This document shows positions 37,501 to 48,696 of a DNA stretch of 64,000 nt, one piece after another. Source of the DNA: Lanius collurio. Taxonomy: Eukaryota; Chordata; Aves; Passeriformes; Laniidae. Position 1 is the first letter of the stretch. Each line of letters starts with the position of its first letter. The translations under genes and the position numbers were made by a program. The notes beneath the pieces are model-generated. The model was not told the origin of the DNA. It made no database searches and saw nothing but the letters and a program-made list of their open reading frames with translations. The stretch lies in contig JACBWW010000004.1 in assembly GCA_020086605.1 (NCBI GenBank), positions 19,975,624-20,039,623 of the forward strand, given 5' to 3'.

Positions 37501-39500
37501 CTAGTTCATCATCTAAATTTTAATGCTGCATGTTAACCAAGACTAATTAATCAAAAGAACTCCACAAAAAGCCAGATAGAAGAAACTGCCGCTTTAAAAA
37601 TGGTTTTAGGCAATTGGTCTCCTTTATCACAACCTGGGATTTTGCAATCATTATTTCATCTTCTTTGTGCCTGAAGCTTTTGTTCTCCATGATGGTTTGA
37701 TCCTTTTTGCCAAGCCTCTTCAGCTGTAGAAAGCTTTGGTTTGCTTTCCAGTTCAGGTTCCCATCTACCACTTCTAATCCTCATTTTCATTCTTGCCAGT
37801 CAGTCATCTGATTTCTTTGATCCTTTGTAACAAACCTTGAACTCTGTTTTTATTCAGATTAGAATCCAGGCTCAAGAAGTAATGGTTCTTTTTCCCTGTA
37901 GTTTTGCAGCCTTTAGCTTCTTAAAGCTTCTTTATTTTTTCCAAAATTTTCAATTGCTGCACTTGAATTTTCTATGATTTCAGGCCATGTTTCTCACCTA
38001 CATGTAGCATCTGTTACAACAGTTATCAGCTTCTGACAATTACAACAGGTGAATATCTTCTATGTTTTCTCTCTTTTTCAGTTCCTAAATGTTGTTTAGG
38101 CAGTACAGCTGGTGTACAACACTGGGAGAGCAGTAAGTTGCCCAGCTGCAACAAGCACTCCTTGGACTCTTGTGGCCTTGAAGGTGTGTAGGATAATGAG
38201 ATCTTTCCAGGTCTTACATTCACTGCAGTGGGTGAAGCACTCTGAGAATTTCCATTGTTGTACAGGAAGTTTCTGAAAGCCCTTGAGAACTTAGGGTGGT
38301 GTGGGTGTCCAGGCTGGCATCTCAAAGCACCACCATAGCCTAAGTGATTGCTCCATGAGTGTGCCAGAGTACAGCCCACTACAGATGACTGACAAACACA
38401 ATTCATCCAGCTCATGCAAAGGAGGGTGGTGCTTGACTTTAGCATAGATCATCTGGATGAAGGTGCTGGTGGACAGCAGGACCCCTTCCTTGGTGCACTG
38501 TAATGATCATGGACTCTTAGTAGCCAGAATGGTCGTCTGCAGTATCACTCCAGTGTGATCCAACAAAATTTTCCTGGAGGTTCCTGTCCACAAAGAGGGA
38601 GGTAGATTTTTCAGTTTAAACCAGTGGAAGCAATTAGTTGAGTGGGTTAGCTGTGTTATGGTCTTATGAGGTGGCTCAACTGCTACAAACATCAGTGTTA
38701 ACTTCTAGTTCTTTGTAGAGTGTATCGTTGGACAAGGTGTTTAATCCTCTCTTTGGGTGCACCACTGTTCCTTAATTGGTTTATCAGTATGGCCTGTGCT
38801 GTTGGGATCAGTACAAAGATTCCCTTTGCATAAATCACCTAGCAGTGTGTTCTGCATCTCCATGCATGGGGCAAGAGAAGACATTGAGTCTTTAGCTTCA
38901 GAGCAATAGAATGTTCTTAGGCCTCATTTTGAAGAAGCCTGTGAGAATTTTTTGAACCATGTTTATTTTCCACCAGAGGCTCCCTCATGGAGACTTCAAC
39001 ATCATGGGTTTAGGAATTGTTCAGACATTATTAGTACAGCAGTTGTTAGAATTACATGGGTTGACTCGTGTTAAGAATGTTAAGCCAAGAATAGCCAAAC
39101 TTTTACTTTCTCAGACAGACATAAACATGCTGAACACTTGCCTAGGGCCTGACTTTCTCTAAGCAGGACAGACCATAGCTGTACCTGAATCTCAAAGGTT
39201 CAGAATTTGGCATAGAACACATCATGGATGCAAAATGGTATTGAACAGGCCTAGCAGATACAGACTTTGAAAAAATATTAATTTTGGATAAGAAAGGGAA
39301 AAGAGCTCTTCACACCTTTGCAGAAAGGTTTACAGGTTTTAAAGTTCACAAAAAGCATGAGCTGATGCAGGTTGCATCTGAGGAGTGCTGGGGAAGAGCC
39401 ATTAGTTCTGTGTTCTTTATCCTCATGGAAGTCAGAGTTTACATACATGTTCTCGGAAGACCCTGCTATTCAGAGTTCTGATTTCTCACACACAAAGCAT
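37500..39500. other. Mixed-composition stretch of unknown origin
   Basis: About 2 kb with near-balanced composition and frames of 60-139 codons on both strands (longest on minus at 38026-38445). The minus strand reads like a decayed transcript copy: broken frames in succession and an AATAAA-containing passage near its distal end (about 37935, read on minus). No protein family was recognised, and no clean poly(A) tail or target-site duplication was found. A processed pseudogene or an old unclassified repeat are both possible. Confidence 0.2.
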
Positions 39501-41235
39501 ACATGAGCCTCCGGGTCCACACTGATGAGTACTCAAGGAATGCAACACATTCCTCAAAATAGAAAATAGAGTCCAAACAAGCAGACAACCTGAAAAAAAT
39601 GCCAAGAAGCCATTAATATGCTGATTTGAACTACTGTTAACAAATTTGAAGGACCACCAAGCTATACAGTTGCCTTAAGCAGAGCTAATCAAGAAATTAA
39701 AGGTCAACGGATCATTGTGGAAGTCCTTCTGGGTGGACTTTTTCTGTAGGAGGATTAGTTACTTGTTTGTGTAGTAAGACCCATTATTTGTCCGATAAAC
39801 ACCAATATACTGTTTTTTCGTCCCATACATCTGGGAAAAACTGGAGCATTGGTACTGATTCCTTGACCTCTTTGCTCAGATGTTCTGACCAGAAATGTAA
39901 CTAAGCACTGATTCTTTACAGTTTTCACAATTCACCTGAGACACTGCAGATAGAAAACCTGAGTGGGAAAGAGATGATGTGTGAAGTTTTCTTAGTAATT
40001 ACCCTAAGAGGAGATAATCTTTTTTCTCTTGGTCTTATCTGTCAGACATTAATTGCTTCCCTGGTTCCCTACAGCTGCAGAGTTTGCTTTTCCTAAGCCT
40101 ATTTCTCATCCAAATAAATTTCTTGCATTTCTTACCTGTATAGAACTACTGAACCCTTTGTTGCTATGGTTTCCTTAAATCTTCCCATGTCTGTCATCTC
40201 CTGTTTTCCACAATATACAATTCAAAACTTTTTTCAGCCAGGATCTTAATTACTGACATAAATCACCTAAGTTAACAAGGGACCTATACTTTTAACACCA
40301 CGATATTTGCATTTTATATTTTTGATTTGGCCATTTGCTAAGATCTAACAGAAAACAATTTTCTGTCTCTTAAAGCTTTACTTCCTTGTAACTCATAAAC
40401 AGTATGAAATAAGCATTCAAAGCATTTGAAAGGTAAAGCTTACAAATATAAAAGCCAGCTTTACCAAATTCTTAAAACAGTTTTTCAAACAGTTTCTCTA
40501 ACTATGGTCTTCCAGGTTCCATTGCTATCTTCACCTCTCCTGGGATCTTCATGCTGCTTAACAAAGCAAGTAAAGCATTTTGTCCAGATGATAATTTGTG
40601 CCAAAAAAATACATGACTCATAAGGATAGTCAAAGATGAAGCTAAATAAATAACAAGGGGAGAGAAGTTCGTGTTGCTTTTCTTCCCTCTACTCACTCAA
40701 CATTCTGGTTTTGAGGCTGGGGGCTACCAGACAAGCAGGAATAGACACATTTGCTTGAGTTTCTCTGTCATTGGTTTGCACAGATATTTATGTGTATATA
40801 CAAATTAAATAGTTATTTATTCTTAAAAATAACAAAAAAAAAATCCCAAAACACCAAACACTCGTGATTTTTTTTGACTTGTATTACAACCAGAAGTTCC
40901 TTCTGATGATTTGTAAAGAGAAAGAATATGAAGCACTAGCAATTCAGTAGTCGCATTCTGGGCAGGAAATTTCACCGATAGATGATTATAATTTTAACAG
41001 TGACAAGAAGAAATTTATACTTATATATTTTCATGGAACTTGTTAAGAAGTACCATGTGAGCACTGGGACAGTGGTTGTGTGCAGAGATATCTCCCGGTG
41101 AGCACACCTCACACGCCTCCTGCCCCTACATTTCCCTTTGATGTACCACCAGCGCTTTGGTTTGGCCACATGGTTTCATTTTCAGCCTCATCCCTGCCAC
41201 TGGTACATCGTTCCTCCTCCACACTGACAAGTATT
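39501..41235. other. AT-rich non-coding DNA
   Basis: No gene recognised. It includes an octamer ATTTGCAT at 40305-40312 and A-rich low complexity at about 40825-40860. Composition shifts toward GC from about 41050, leading into the CpG island. Confidence 0.55.
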
Positions 41236-41446
41236 CCGTACTTTTGGAAGGAAAAGCCGAGTGTCACGCGGCGGAGGCCGGACGAATGCCTATGCGAGAT
41301 CTTTGGCCGCTGCTCAGAGCCGGCGGCGCCGCGGCCACAGGCGGAGGTGCAGAGTTTAGGAGGTGCTAAGGTCGCGTAAGAGAAACCGAGGGTCTTTATG
41401 CCGCCGCCGGCTTCCAGAGGCTCCGCCGCCCCACCTGGCAGCGGCG

Positions 41447-41572
41447 GGGACACCCGCTCCCTCCGCGGGACACCCGCTCCCTCCGCGGGACACCCGCTCT
41501 CTCCGCGGGACACCCGCTCTCTCCGCGGGACACCCGCTCCCTCCTCGGGACACCCGCTCTCTCCGCGGGACC
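41447..41572 (+). repeat. 20-bp GC-rich minisatellite
   Basis: At least six head-to-tail copies of a 20-bp unit, GGGACACCCGCTCCCTCCGC, in exact 20-base register. Copies differ mainly at a C/T position (CGCTCC or CGCTCT), and one has CCTCG for CCGCG. Because 20 is not a multiple of 3, the array would be read in all three frames in turn, which argues against a constrained protein repeat. Confidence 0.95.
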
Positions 41573-41627
41573 CCGCTCCCGCTGCCCAGCCCCGCTCCCG
41601 CAGCCCGGCCCCGCTCCCTCCGCGGGA
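41571..41627 (+). repeat. 19-bp GC-rich tandem repeat
   Basis: Three adjacent degenerate units starting CCCCGCTCCC (41571, 41590 and 41609) at 19-base spacing, continuing the 20-bp array with a changed period. They probably arose from the same array by slippage. Confidence 0.8.
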
Positions 41628-41705
41628 CCCCCGCTGCCGCCCCGCTCCCGGAGCCACCGTGTCCCTTGTGCAAGTGCGCCATCTGCCGGGAGCGACGGGC
41701 GGCGN

Positions 41706-41781
41706 CATGGGAGCTGGCGAGCAGCGGGGAGCCCCGGGCAGCCCATGGGAGCAGGCGAGCAGCGGGGAGCTCCGTGGCTCC
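41706..41781 (+). repeat. Two-copy 38-bp tandem duplication beside an N
   Basis: The word CATGGGAGC, followed by GGCGAGCAGCGGGGAGC, appears at 41706 and again at 41744, a 38-bp spacing with only a few differences. The first copy starts immediately after the N at 41705. It may be real or may reflect imperfect assembly of a GC-rich region. Confidence 0.8.
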
Positions 41782-42090
41782 GGCTCCGCCAGAGGCACCG
41801 CCGCCTTTGAGGCGCCCGGCGCCTCACGGGCCGAAAGTATTGGAATGGCACTAGAGGTGACTCGGCAGAGCGTCGCTGGAAGTGCAAGGGATAAGGCAGG
41901 AGGAAAGTCTATTTTTAAAATTATTACTATTTTTTTTTTTCAGAGGAAACTCTAATTCCGAAGGTATTTAGTCACAAGATACAGGTTTGTCGTAACAGAC
42001 CAGTTATTCCATCGTCGGGATCGCGCACGGGAGGTTCCTGGAGCCGGGTGGTCTTCCCAAGAATAAAACACGGAGCGAGAGAGAGAGCCG

Positions 42091-44160
42091 AGCAGGGGGC
42101 AGTTTCTTCACAGCTTCCAAGTCTCAAATAGCTCCTGAAATAACTACTTCGGGGACAAATTTAAATGCACATATAATCATTCACGCTCATGAAAAACATT
42201 CAGGGAAAGATTCCTATGAGAGGCTGGGGGTAAAGTGAAGTATTTGGGGGCTGACCACCCCCTCGCTTTCATCACAGAGATGCTGAATACCTGTTCCTCT
42301 AAGGAACTTGTTTTAAAAGCTCTTCAAAGATTTTTTGCCCATATGTTCATGTATTTCTCCAGCAAAAAGATTTTATTCCCTGTATCCAACAAACCACAGT
42401 TATGATGATGCTACTTTATACAAGCATACTTTTCACTTCTTTTTTTTTTTCTTTTGTCTAATTACTAGTTATCCTCTTTAAAGAAAAAAACAGCAATCTA
42501 CACACACACACACAAAACCCAAACCCCAAAAAACGCACAAGAACTGACTGTGTTCTTGGCGAGTCAGAATCTGTAGTAATTTGCAGCTCTCTCCTTCAGA
42601 ACTGCTGTCTCTGAATTTTAAAATTACTCATCTCAACAGAAATTGGTATGCTGGCAGAAGAATAAATCTCAATGGCTGTATAAGAATCTGTATTCATTCA
42701 ATCTCATGTTGAGGACTTTGCTTTGTAAGACAGTATTTTATATTATGTCAGGTTTTGTTTTTCTGGTTCTTTGTTGTTTACACTGACGAGCAGTAAGCTA
42801 CCTTTTCTTTTTATCCTACACCACTAAAAAGTTAGCAATTTTCTACAACAATGAGTGGAGCATAGTGAAAAAGCTAAAAACTCACAGTGAAAAATGCTTG
42901 GAAAAAATCTTGAAAAATCATACCTACTCTTGTTTGTAATGTGTGAAATTATTACAAGTATGTTCACTATGAGGACTATTGATAGATTACTCACAATTTA
43001 GCTAAATTCAATGAACCACATACTGTGCCCATCTCAGTAGGTGACTCATGCATTTTGTATTTCAAGTATCAAATGTTTGCCAAAAACAGTATTTAAAAAA
43101 GTAGGGAAATTGTTAAAAAGGGCTCGTGAATAGGTTGGGACTACCCACAGGCAGCTCTTACTTATGTTCTGACCACTTACGTAGGATTTCATGGCACTAC
43201 TGTAGTATTCTGCTAGAAGTAGTGCTTAGCCACAGCAGCCCCACCTTACGCACTTCATGTCTCTTTCTCACATATATTGTACCGTCTTTAAATACACACA
43301 CATTAGAATTTAATGTGATACTTTAAAGCAGTTGTGTTTTAAAGAGAAAAGCCTGCAGAGTAAACATTTTCCCTACGGAGTTACTGCTCCATAATTTTTT
43401 ATACATTTCCTAATTTTCCTAGCACCATGCTTTGCCCTTCTAAATTTAAATGTAAAAAAAAAGAAAACAAATCAGCAATGTCAAAAGAATAATTTAGCTG
43501 CTCCCTGAATAATGTAGAATACTACTTTACATCAAATATTTCAAAGTAAAGCTGGCAGAATCAGAGGAATAGGAAGGAAGGAATAGGCTTCAGTCCTCCT
43601 GGTGTTGACGCCTTTTTCAGAGTTTCAACACCTGTGGGGTGACAAAGGAGGCCACTACATGCTGATGACTCAGTAGGTTAGCTTAGATTTAGGTAGTTTT
43701 CCAAACCCATTGATACAGACCTCAGAATGCATCTGGATCTAATTTTTAACTTCAAGCAAGGATCACCTGATCCCAGAATATCATGCATTGCATACACACA
43801 GCATCTATGTATGATAAACTCTTTTGTGAAAGCAGAGAATCATGTGCCTTCATCATGTGTAATGAGAGAGGACAATTTTTTCTCACCAGGGCCTGTGGAT
43901 TGTACATATTTATGGAGGGTGTGACTCTCAGTGTCTATTTTCTGGATGCCCTAGAAGAGGTGAAATATTTGGTGAATAATTTTTGCGTGTTTGGTGACTC
44001 CTTTAATTGGTATCAAACAGTGCAATTTCATTACTGATCATCTCAGCATCTTCTTTCCCAGCATTCCTTTGACACTTTCCCTCATGAACTGGTTCTTCTG
44101 CAGATTCCCTTCTGATCCCTGGAAGTAGCCAGTACAGTGTCATTTAAAAAGTGATGAACC
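42091..44160. other. AT-rich non-coding DNA
   Basis: No gene recognised. It holds a short (CA)n run at 42500-42514 followed by a C/A-rich patch. Short frames near 43.1-43.3 and 43.7-44.0 kb match nothing known. Confidence 0.55.
42500..42514 (+). repeat. (CA)n microsatellite
   Basis: A short CA dinucleotide run that passes into A/C-rich low complexity sequence. Confidence 0.85.
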
Positions 44161-44167
44161 TAGAGTT

Positions 44168-44628
44168 CACAGAATCATAGAATGATTTCAGTTGGAAGTG
44201 CCCTTAAAGACCACCGAGTTCCAACACCCCTGCCATGGGCAGGGACACCTTCCACTAAATCACGTTACCCAGGACCCCACCCAACCTGGCCTTGAACACT
44301 TACAGGGATGGGGCATTTGCAGCTTCTCTGGGTAACCTGTTCCAGTGTCTAACATCCAGTTCCTAATACCTAATCTAAATCTACCCTCTTGGTTTAAAGC
44401 CATTACTCCCTTGTCCAATCACTGTGTGTTCTTGGAAAAAGGTCTGTCTCCAGCTTTCTAGGAAAGGCACAAAGGCGGCTGCTATAAGGTCTCTGTGGAG
44501 CCTTCTCTACTCCAGGCTGAACAACTCCAACTGTCTCAGCCTCTCTTCAGCACCTCTTGAGAGGTACTCAAGCTTTCTGACCATCTCTGTGGCCTCCTCC
44601 TCCTCCACGGGTTCATGTTGTCTAGGGA
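44168..44628 (-). mobile_element. CR1 LINE 3' end
   Basis: About 460 bp that starts with CACAGAATCATAGAATG, the antisense of the CR1 3'-terminal ATTCTATG repeats. It continues through the diagnostic words GGGCAGGGACACCTTCCACT, AACCTGGCCTTGAACACTT, AACCTGTTCCAGTG and GAGCCTTCTCTACTCCAGGC. This is a classic 5'-truncated bird CR1 copy inserted in the minus orientation. It is moderately diverged and has internal deletions, so it is inactive. The overlapping plus-strand frame of 70 codons is not a gene. Confidence 0.95.
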
Positions 44629-45884
44629 TGTATTAAGCTGACGGAGTCACAACGGTCATATATATGCAGAAGTGGTAAAATTAAGCATAATATTGACCTC
44701 TGAACTTTAATTTAATAAATTAAAACCTTTCATGAAGCCTTTTTTATTTGTCAACCACTTCACATTTGTACCCTGTTTTTCTTGTAAAAACTGTCAAGAG
44801 AACATGTGGGAAAGTATTGCAGGAAAATATTTTATTTATTTTAGATTCATTTAATGAAATTTAGCAACCAGACAGCAAGTAGGAAAAACAACGTCAATAT
44901 GCCCAGACAATTCTCTAAAGGCCTTTACCAACTGTTTTGTAAGAGGATCATTAGTTTCCTGCCTATGGAATTACCAAAATTTAATTCTTCGTATAGACAT
45001 GAGTGAAAGTAATGACACTTGAAGGAAATATTAAATTTTAAGCAGAGAAAGTATACATACTTTCCTGGTAATACAAACTTGTCCAAGTGTTCTATGTTGG
45101 GAGTGAATGCACACACAATATGGAAAATCTCAAACACCCTACAGATTGTATTTTTGAATACTCTAAGGCATTTCTCCACTTGGGAAATCATGTTAATTGT
45201 TAAATGATGACAGCTGTAGTATTAACATTTTTAACAAGGGGCCAGATTATTGCTTTGCTATCCATGCATCATGCTAGAAATGCTTTTTAACATCAGAGAC
45301 TCAATATTTATCAAGAGAATTTGATTTAATAATAACCAGTATAACAGTACTCCACAGTTTCCATTAGTTTGATTGAATGTTATATCTGTCTAAGCAAACC
45401 AAGCATTAGGCGCTTCAGTGAAAGTCACTTGTCATAGAGAAAAATATAATGCATGAATATTTCATTAGTAGATGAATACCCATCAAAACTTTACTTGAAA
45501 TGCTTGAAAGCACCTACTGAATGCTTGCCAGTTATTTCATAAAACAGAGATGGTAGTACTGCTGCTGTTGAAACAGGAAAAAATCTATTAGATCATTTAA
45601 CATACTAAAACAATTATGGTATAATTATAAGGAACATAATTATATGTTCTTGATGTCTTAAATAGTGCAAGCCTCACTAATTAACATCAGAAATTCAATC
45701 AAAACAAATTATGCTTTAAAATTTAAGGATGAACTTAAAGAGAAAGATCACATTTACCAAGTCAAACAAATATAACTTTAAATTCCACCTGATAGTAGGC
45801 AAACTCTTCATATGTATGCTTGCAGTCTCTCTCTCTTTCCATTCTTCTAAATGTTACTTAGTGTATTTGGAGGTATATTTATAG

Positions 45885-45953
45885 AGACAGACAGACAGAC
45901 AGGTACACAGATAAATAGATACATACATACATACATACATACATACATACATA
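45885..45953 (+). repeat. Compound tetranucleotide microsatellite
   Basis: (AGAC)n at 45885-45902 is followed, after a short interrupted stretch, by about eight copies of ATAC at 45920-45953. Likely polymorphic. Confidence 0.95.
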
Positions 45954-46861
45954 GTGTATACACACACTCAAATTACTTACTATTATTTAAAGTTATAATG
46001 TCAGTTTTGCCTGAGACAAAGTCCAATAGAGATTCTTGTGTCCTTTGATTTAAACTTTAAAGGAAGAGATTCATACTGTTCCTACTGTATTTGGGCATTT
46101 TTTGCATATCCCTGCCTTGTGTAGAAACTTACCATAGGATTTTCATCTCCAACTCTATCCTTGGTTTGTATTTTACTGTTTTCTGTTAGTTCTCACCTCT
46201 CAGGACTATGGGGTTGTTTGTAGAACAAAAACCCACCAGTTTTTGGGGAAAACATTTCATTCTTTTAAAAAATTTAGATATGTCTTGTCATTAAGACTAC
46301 AAAGAAGATCTGCTCAGACCTTTCCCTGTGTAAACAGTTCCCTTTGAAAACATCTGTTTTGCAGAACTGGAATTAGCCTAATTGCTTCAATCCTGTTTTC
46401 ATTCTGTTTTCCACTGGGAAGGATTTCTCTAAAGCTCAGGCTGGTTCCAGTCAAAACAGACAGGTTCTTTATTTTGTTTTTCATAAACAAACATTGTGTT
46501 TCATATCGAGTATGCACCTATGCATCTGTCTCATTAACACAGTGCTTCACAGGAAGCATGGGCCACTTGCTTGTAGCTCCTTCATCCCTTCAGGGATGGT
46601 TGCATTTCACTGGAGATGTCCAGTGAAGCCCAGCTCTGTGAGTAGCACCACCAAAGTGTACAGGGTAGGAGCACTTGTAAACTTTGGAAACATAGAGAGT
46701 AATATTTAATCCAAGAGAACCAGCCATCATTTTTTGTTTAGTATTTGAGTGTTGGATACAAAAACAAATTTCCAAACATCTGAATTTCTTATAGAGTGGA
46801 AATTCTCCATTTTTGGCTAGCTCTTTTCCTAGACTGCTAGTGGTAGTCTGATAAGTTTTTT

Positions 46862-46996
46862 TATTTGTTTAATAATCTCAACATTTTTTAATAATATCAT
46901 TAATTTGCAAATTTAATAATCTCATAAATTTGTTCAATAATTGCATAAATTTTGAAAATAAAAATCTCACAAGTTGTTTAATAATCTCATAAATTC
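46862..46996 (+). repeat. Degenerate AT-rich tandem repeat, unit about 22 bp
   Basis: Around six diverged copies of a unit like AATAATCTCATAAATTTG begin near 46871, 46890, 46916, 46937, 46957 and 46980, a spacing of roughly 19-26 bp. The AATAATCTCA core is exact in three of them. Confidence 0.65.
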
Positions 46997-48674
46997 AACA
47001 GAATACCTGCAGGGTATTCTCCCCCCACACTGTGGAGATTAAAAAGAGAAAGAGGTTCAGTTACTGACATTGCATTAAACAGATGAATGTAAGAAACCTT
47101 ACAAATGACAGAAAGACAAAATTCTCCATAAAACATAAAGCACTGAAATATTATTCTACATCTTTATATTTTATTTTATTTGTACTGAGACTGGACCCTA
47201 GCAAAAACACTTCAAATACATTCCCCTCTCTCTCACTGAAAAACTCCAGAATGGCATCATCACTCATAAGAAAAGAAAAATGGAAACCTCTAAGAACTTG
47301 GTTTCTCGCTTTTAAAAGCAAAGCAGCATATAGAGTAAGCAATGTATGTACTCCACCTTCTATATTTTTGCTTTCCACTCATTTTCTCAGATTAGCTGAA
47401 GCAGAACTATTATCTAATTAAAATTTTAGCCATTTTCTGCTGCTCCTTTAAGCGTATACACACATATTCAAAGGTCTGTTCATGAATGATGCTGAACACT
47501 AAGGGCACCAGACAGTTCCCTAAATGTAGGAGACCAGTGCTAATGGAGAGACCTTCAGGCAGTCCAGTCAGCCCGGTGCAGGCAGATGGGAATGTAGGAG
47601 GGGTTTGCACCTTTTGGCACGGCCCGACCCCAGCACCTCCTCTGGGTGACTCCTCAGTCAGCTGATCCCGTGTCTCTGCAGGTGAGCCAGGCTCCAGGCA
47701 GAGGCAGCACCACTTAGGTCAGCTTAGCTCCCAGGTTCCTGGCTGGCTGGGTGCTTTGGAGTGCAAACTGCAACACAATGTAAGGCATCACAAATGCTAG
47801 AAAAGTTAACATGATTATGGCTTATTTCAGGTCAATCTTCAAAAAAAATCTTGGTATTAGGACCACGAGATTTCAGATCCTTATTAATCATTAGAAAAGC
47901 TATTACTTTAGACCCAAGTATGTTCCTAGAAACACTGGACTTTATCAGAGCACATCAGACACACCAGTGATCAGTGCTAGTGAAAATGTGTAGATTTTTC
48001 ATGGAAAATTTGCAATGGAGTATTTGAATTCTAAGAAGAAAATTCAGGCAACTCCTTATATAATTTGATTAATCAACATCACAGTGAATAAAGAGTTTCT
48101 CATGGTTGAATGGATTCAAGGGCTATATTGGAGAATGACAGCAAAAATTGACTGAATAATACAGAAATAAAACTTGTCAAGAACCACACACATAAGACAG
48201 CTTCCTCTTTCAGGTTCTGTTCCATTCTTCCATGGAACCAAAGATGATGGGATGTCTTGATCCAGCATATAAGCCCTCTAGATACAGTAATGCTTTGATT
48301 GTTATATGATAAAATATCCCTGTTGTGGTAGGGCTGTTTAACCTCTTCACCACACAGTGATTCTCGGTGCAGCTGCGGTATGGATAAACCCTGTACAATT
48401 TTTCAATGATAATTTCCATACTACACTACACTTCCTTCTGTAAACTGGAGTTTTCTAAACAATTTTATTCACATTTTATTTTCATATGGTCAATCGTGCA
48501 ATAAAGTAGGCTTCCATTATTTGGTTTAGTTTGCAAATGTTTTCAATCAGGCTTATAATAAAATATTTTCCAATGCCTACCATCATCTTTCCTCATTTGA
48601 AGAACCACCAAAATACCTCTGTGGCCCTGGCATGCATTTTGCTGGTATTTGGAATGGCAGGACACAGTGACAAG

Positions 48675-48696
48675 TAAATAAATAAATAAATAAATA
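48675..48696 (+). repeat. (AAAT)n microsatellite
   Basis: About five tandem copies of AAAT. Confidence 0.9.

Larger units (their letters stand above)
41240..42090. promoter_or_regulatory. CpG island, possible promoter or first exon
   Basis: The only dense CpG cluster in the window. GC content is very high from about 41260 to 41840, with CpGs continuing to about 42080. There is no obvious TATA box; GC-box-like strings are abundant. In vertebrates an unmethylated island of this kind usually marks a promoter. Transcription direction is unresolved: plus- and minus-strand frames of 163-229 codons run through it, but they are explained by low stop density and a tandem repeat. Possible plus-strand donors include GAG followed by GTGACT at 41857. 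A single N at 41705 shows the assembly is imperfect here. Alternatively it is only an expanded GC-rich minisatellite. Confidence 0.5.

Noticed and set aside
38026..38445. Minus-strand frame of 139 codons as an intact gene
   Set aside because: It stops abruptly, the flanking sequence is broken in all frames, and the product is not recognised. At most it is part of a decayed copy.
41109..41887. Frames of 163-229 codons on both strands through the CpG island
   Set aside because: They occur in several phases on both strands at once, run through a 20-bp repeat that is not a multiple of three, and owe their length to the rarity of stops in GC-rich DNA.
44424..44636. Plus-strand frame of 70 codons
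   Set aside because: It lies inside the CR1 3' end copy and is not a gene.
47151..47421. Overlapping frames of 75 and 112 codons on opposite strands
   Set aside because: Mutually shadowing frames in AT-rich DNA without domain or splice support.
47620..47690. CAG followed by GTGAGC as an exon end
   Set aside because: A good donor string, but no matching acceptor with a coherent open frame upstream.
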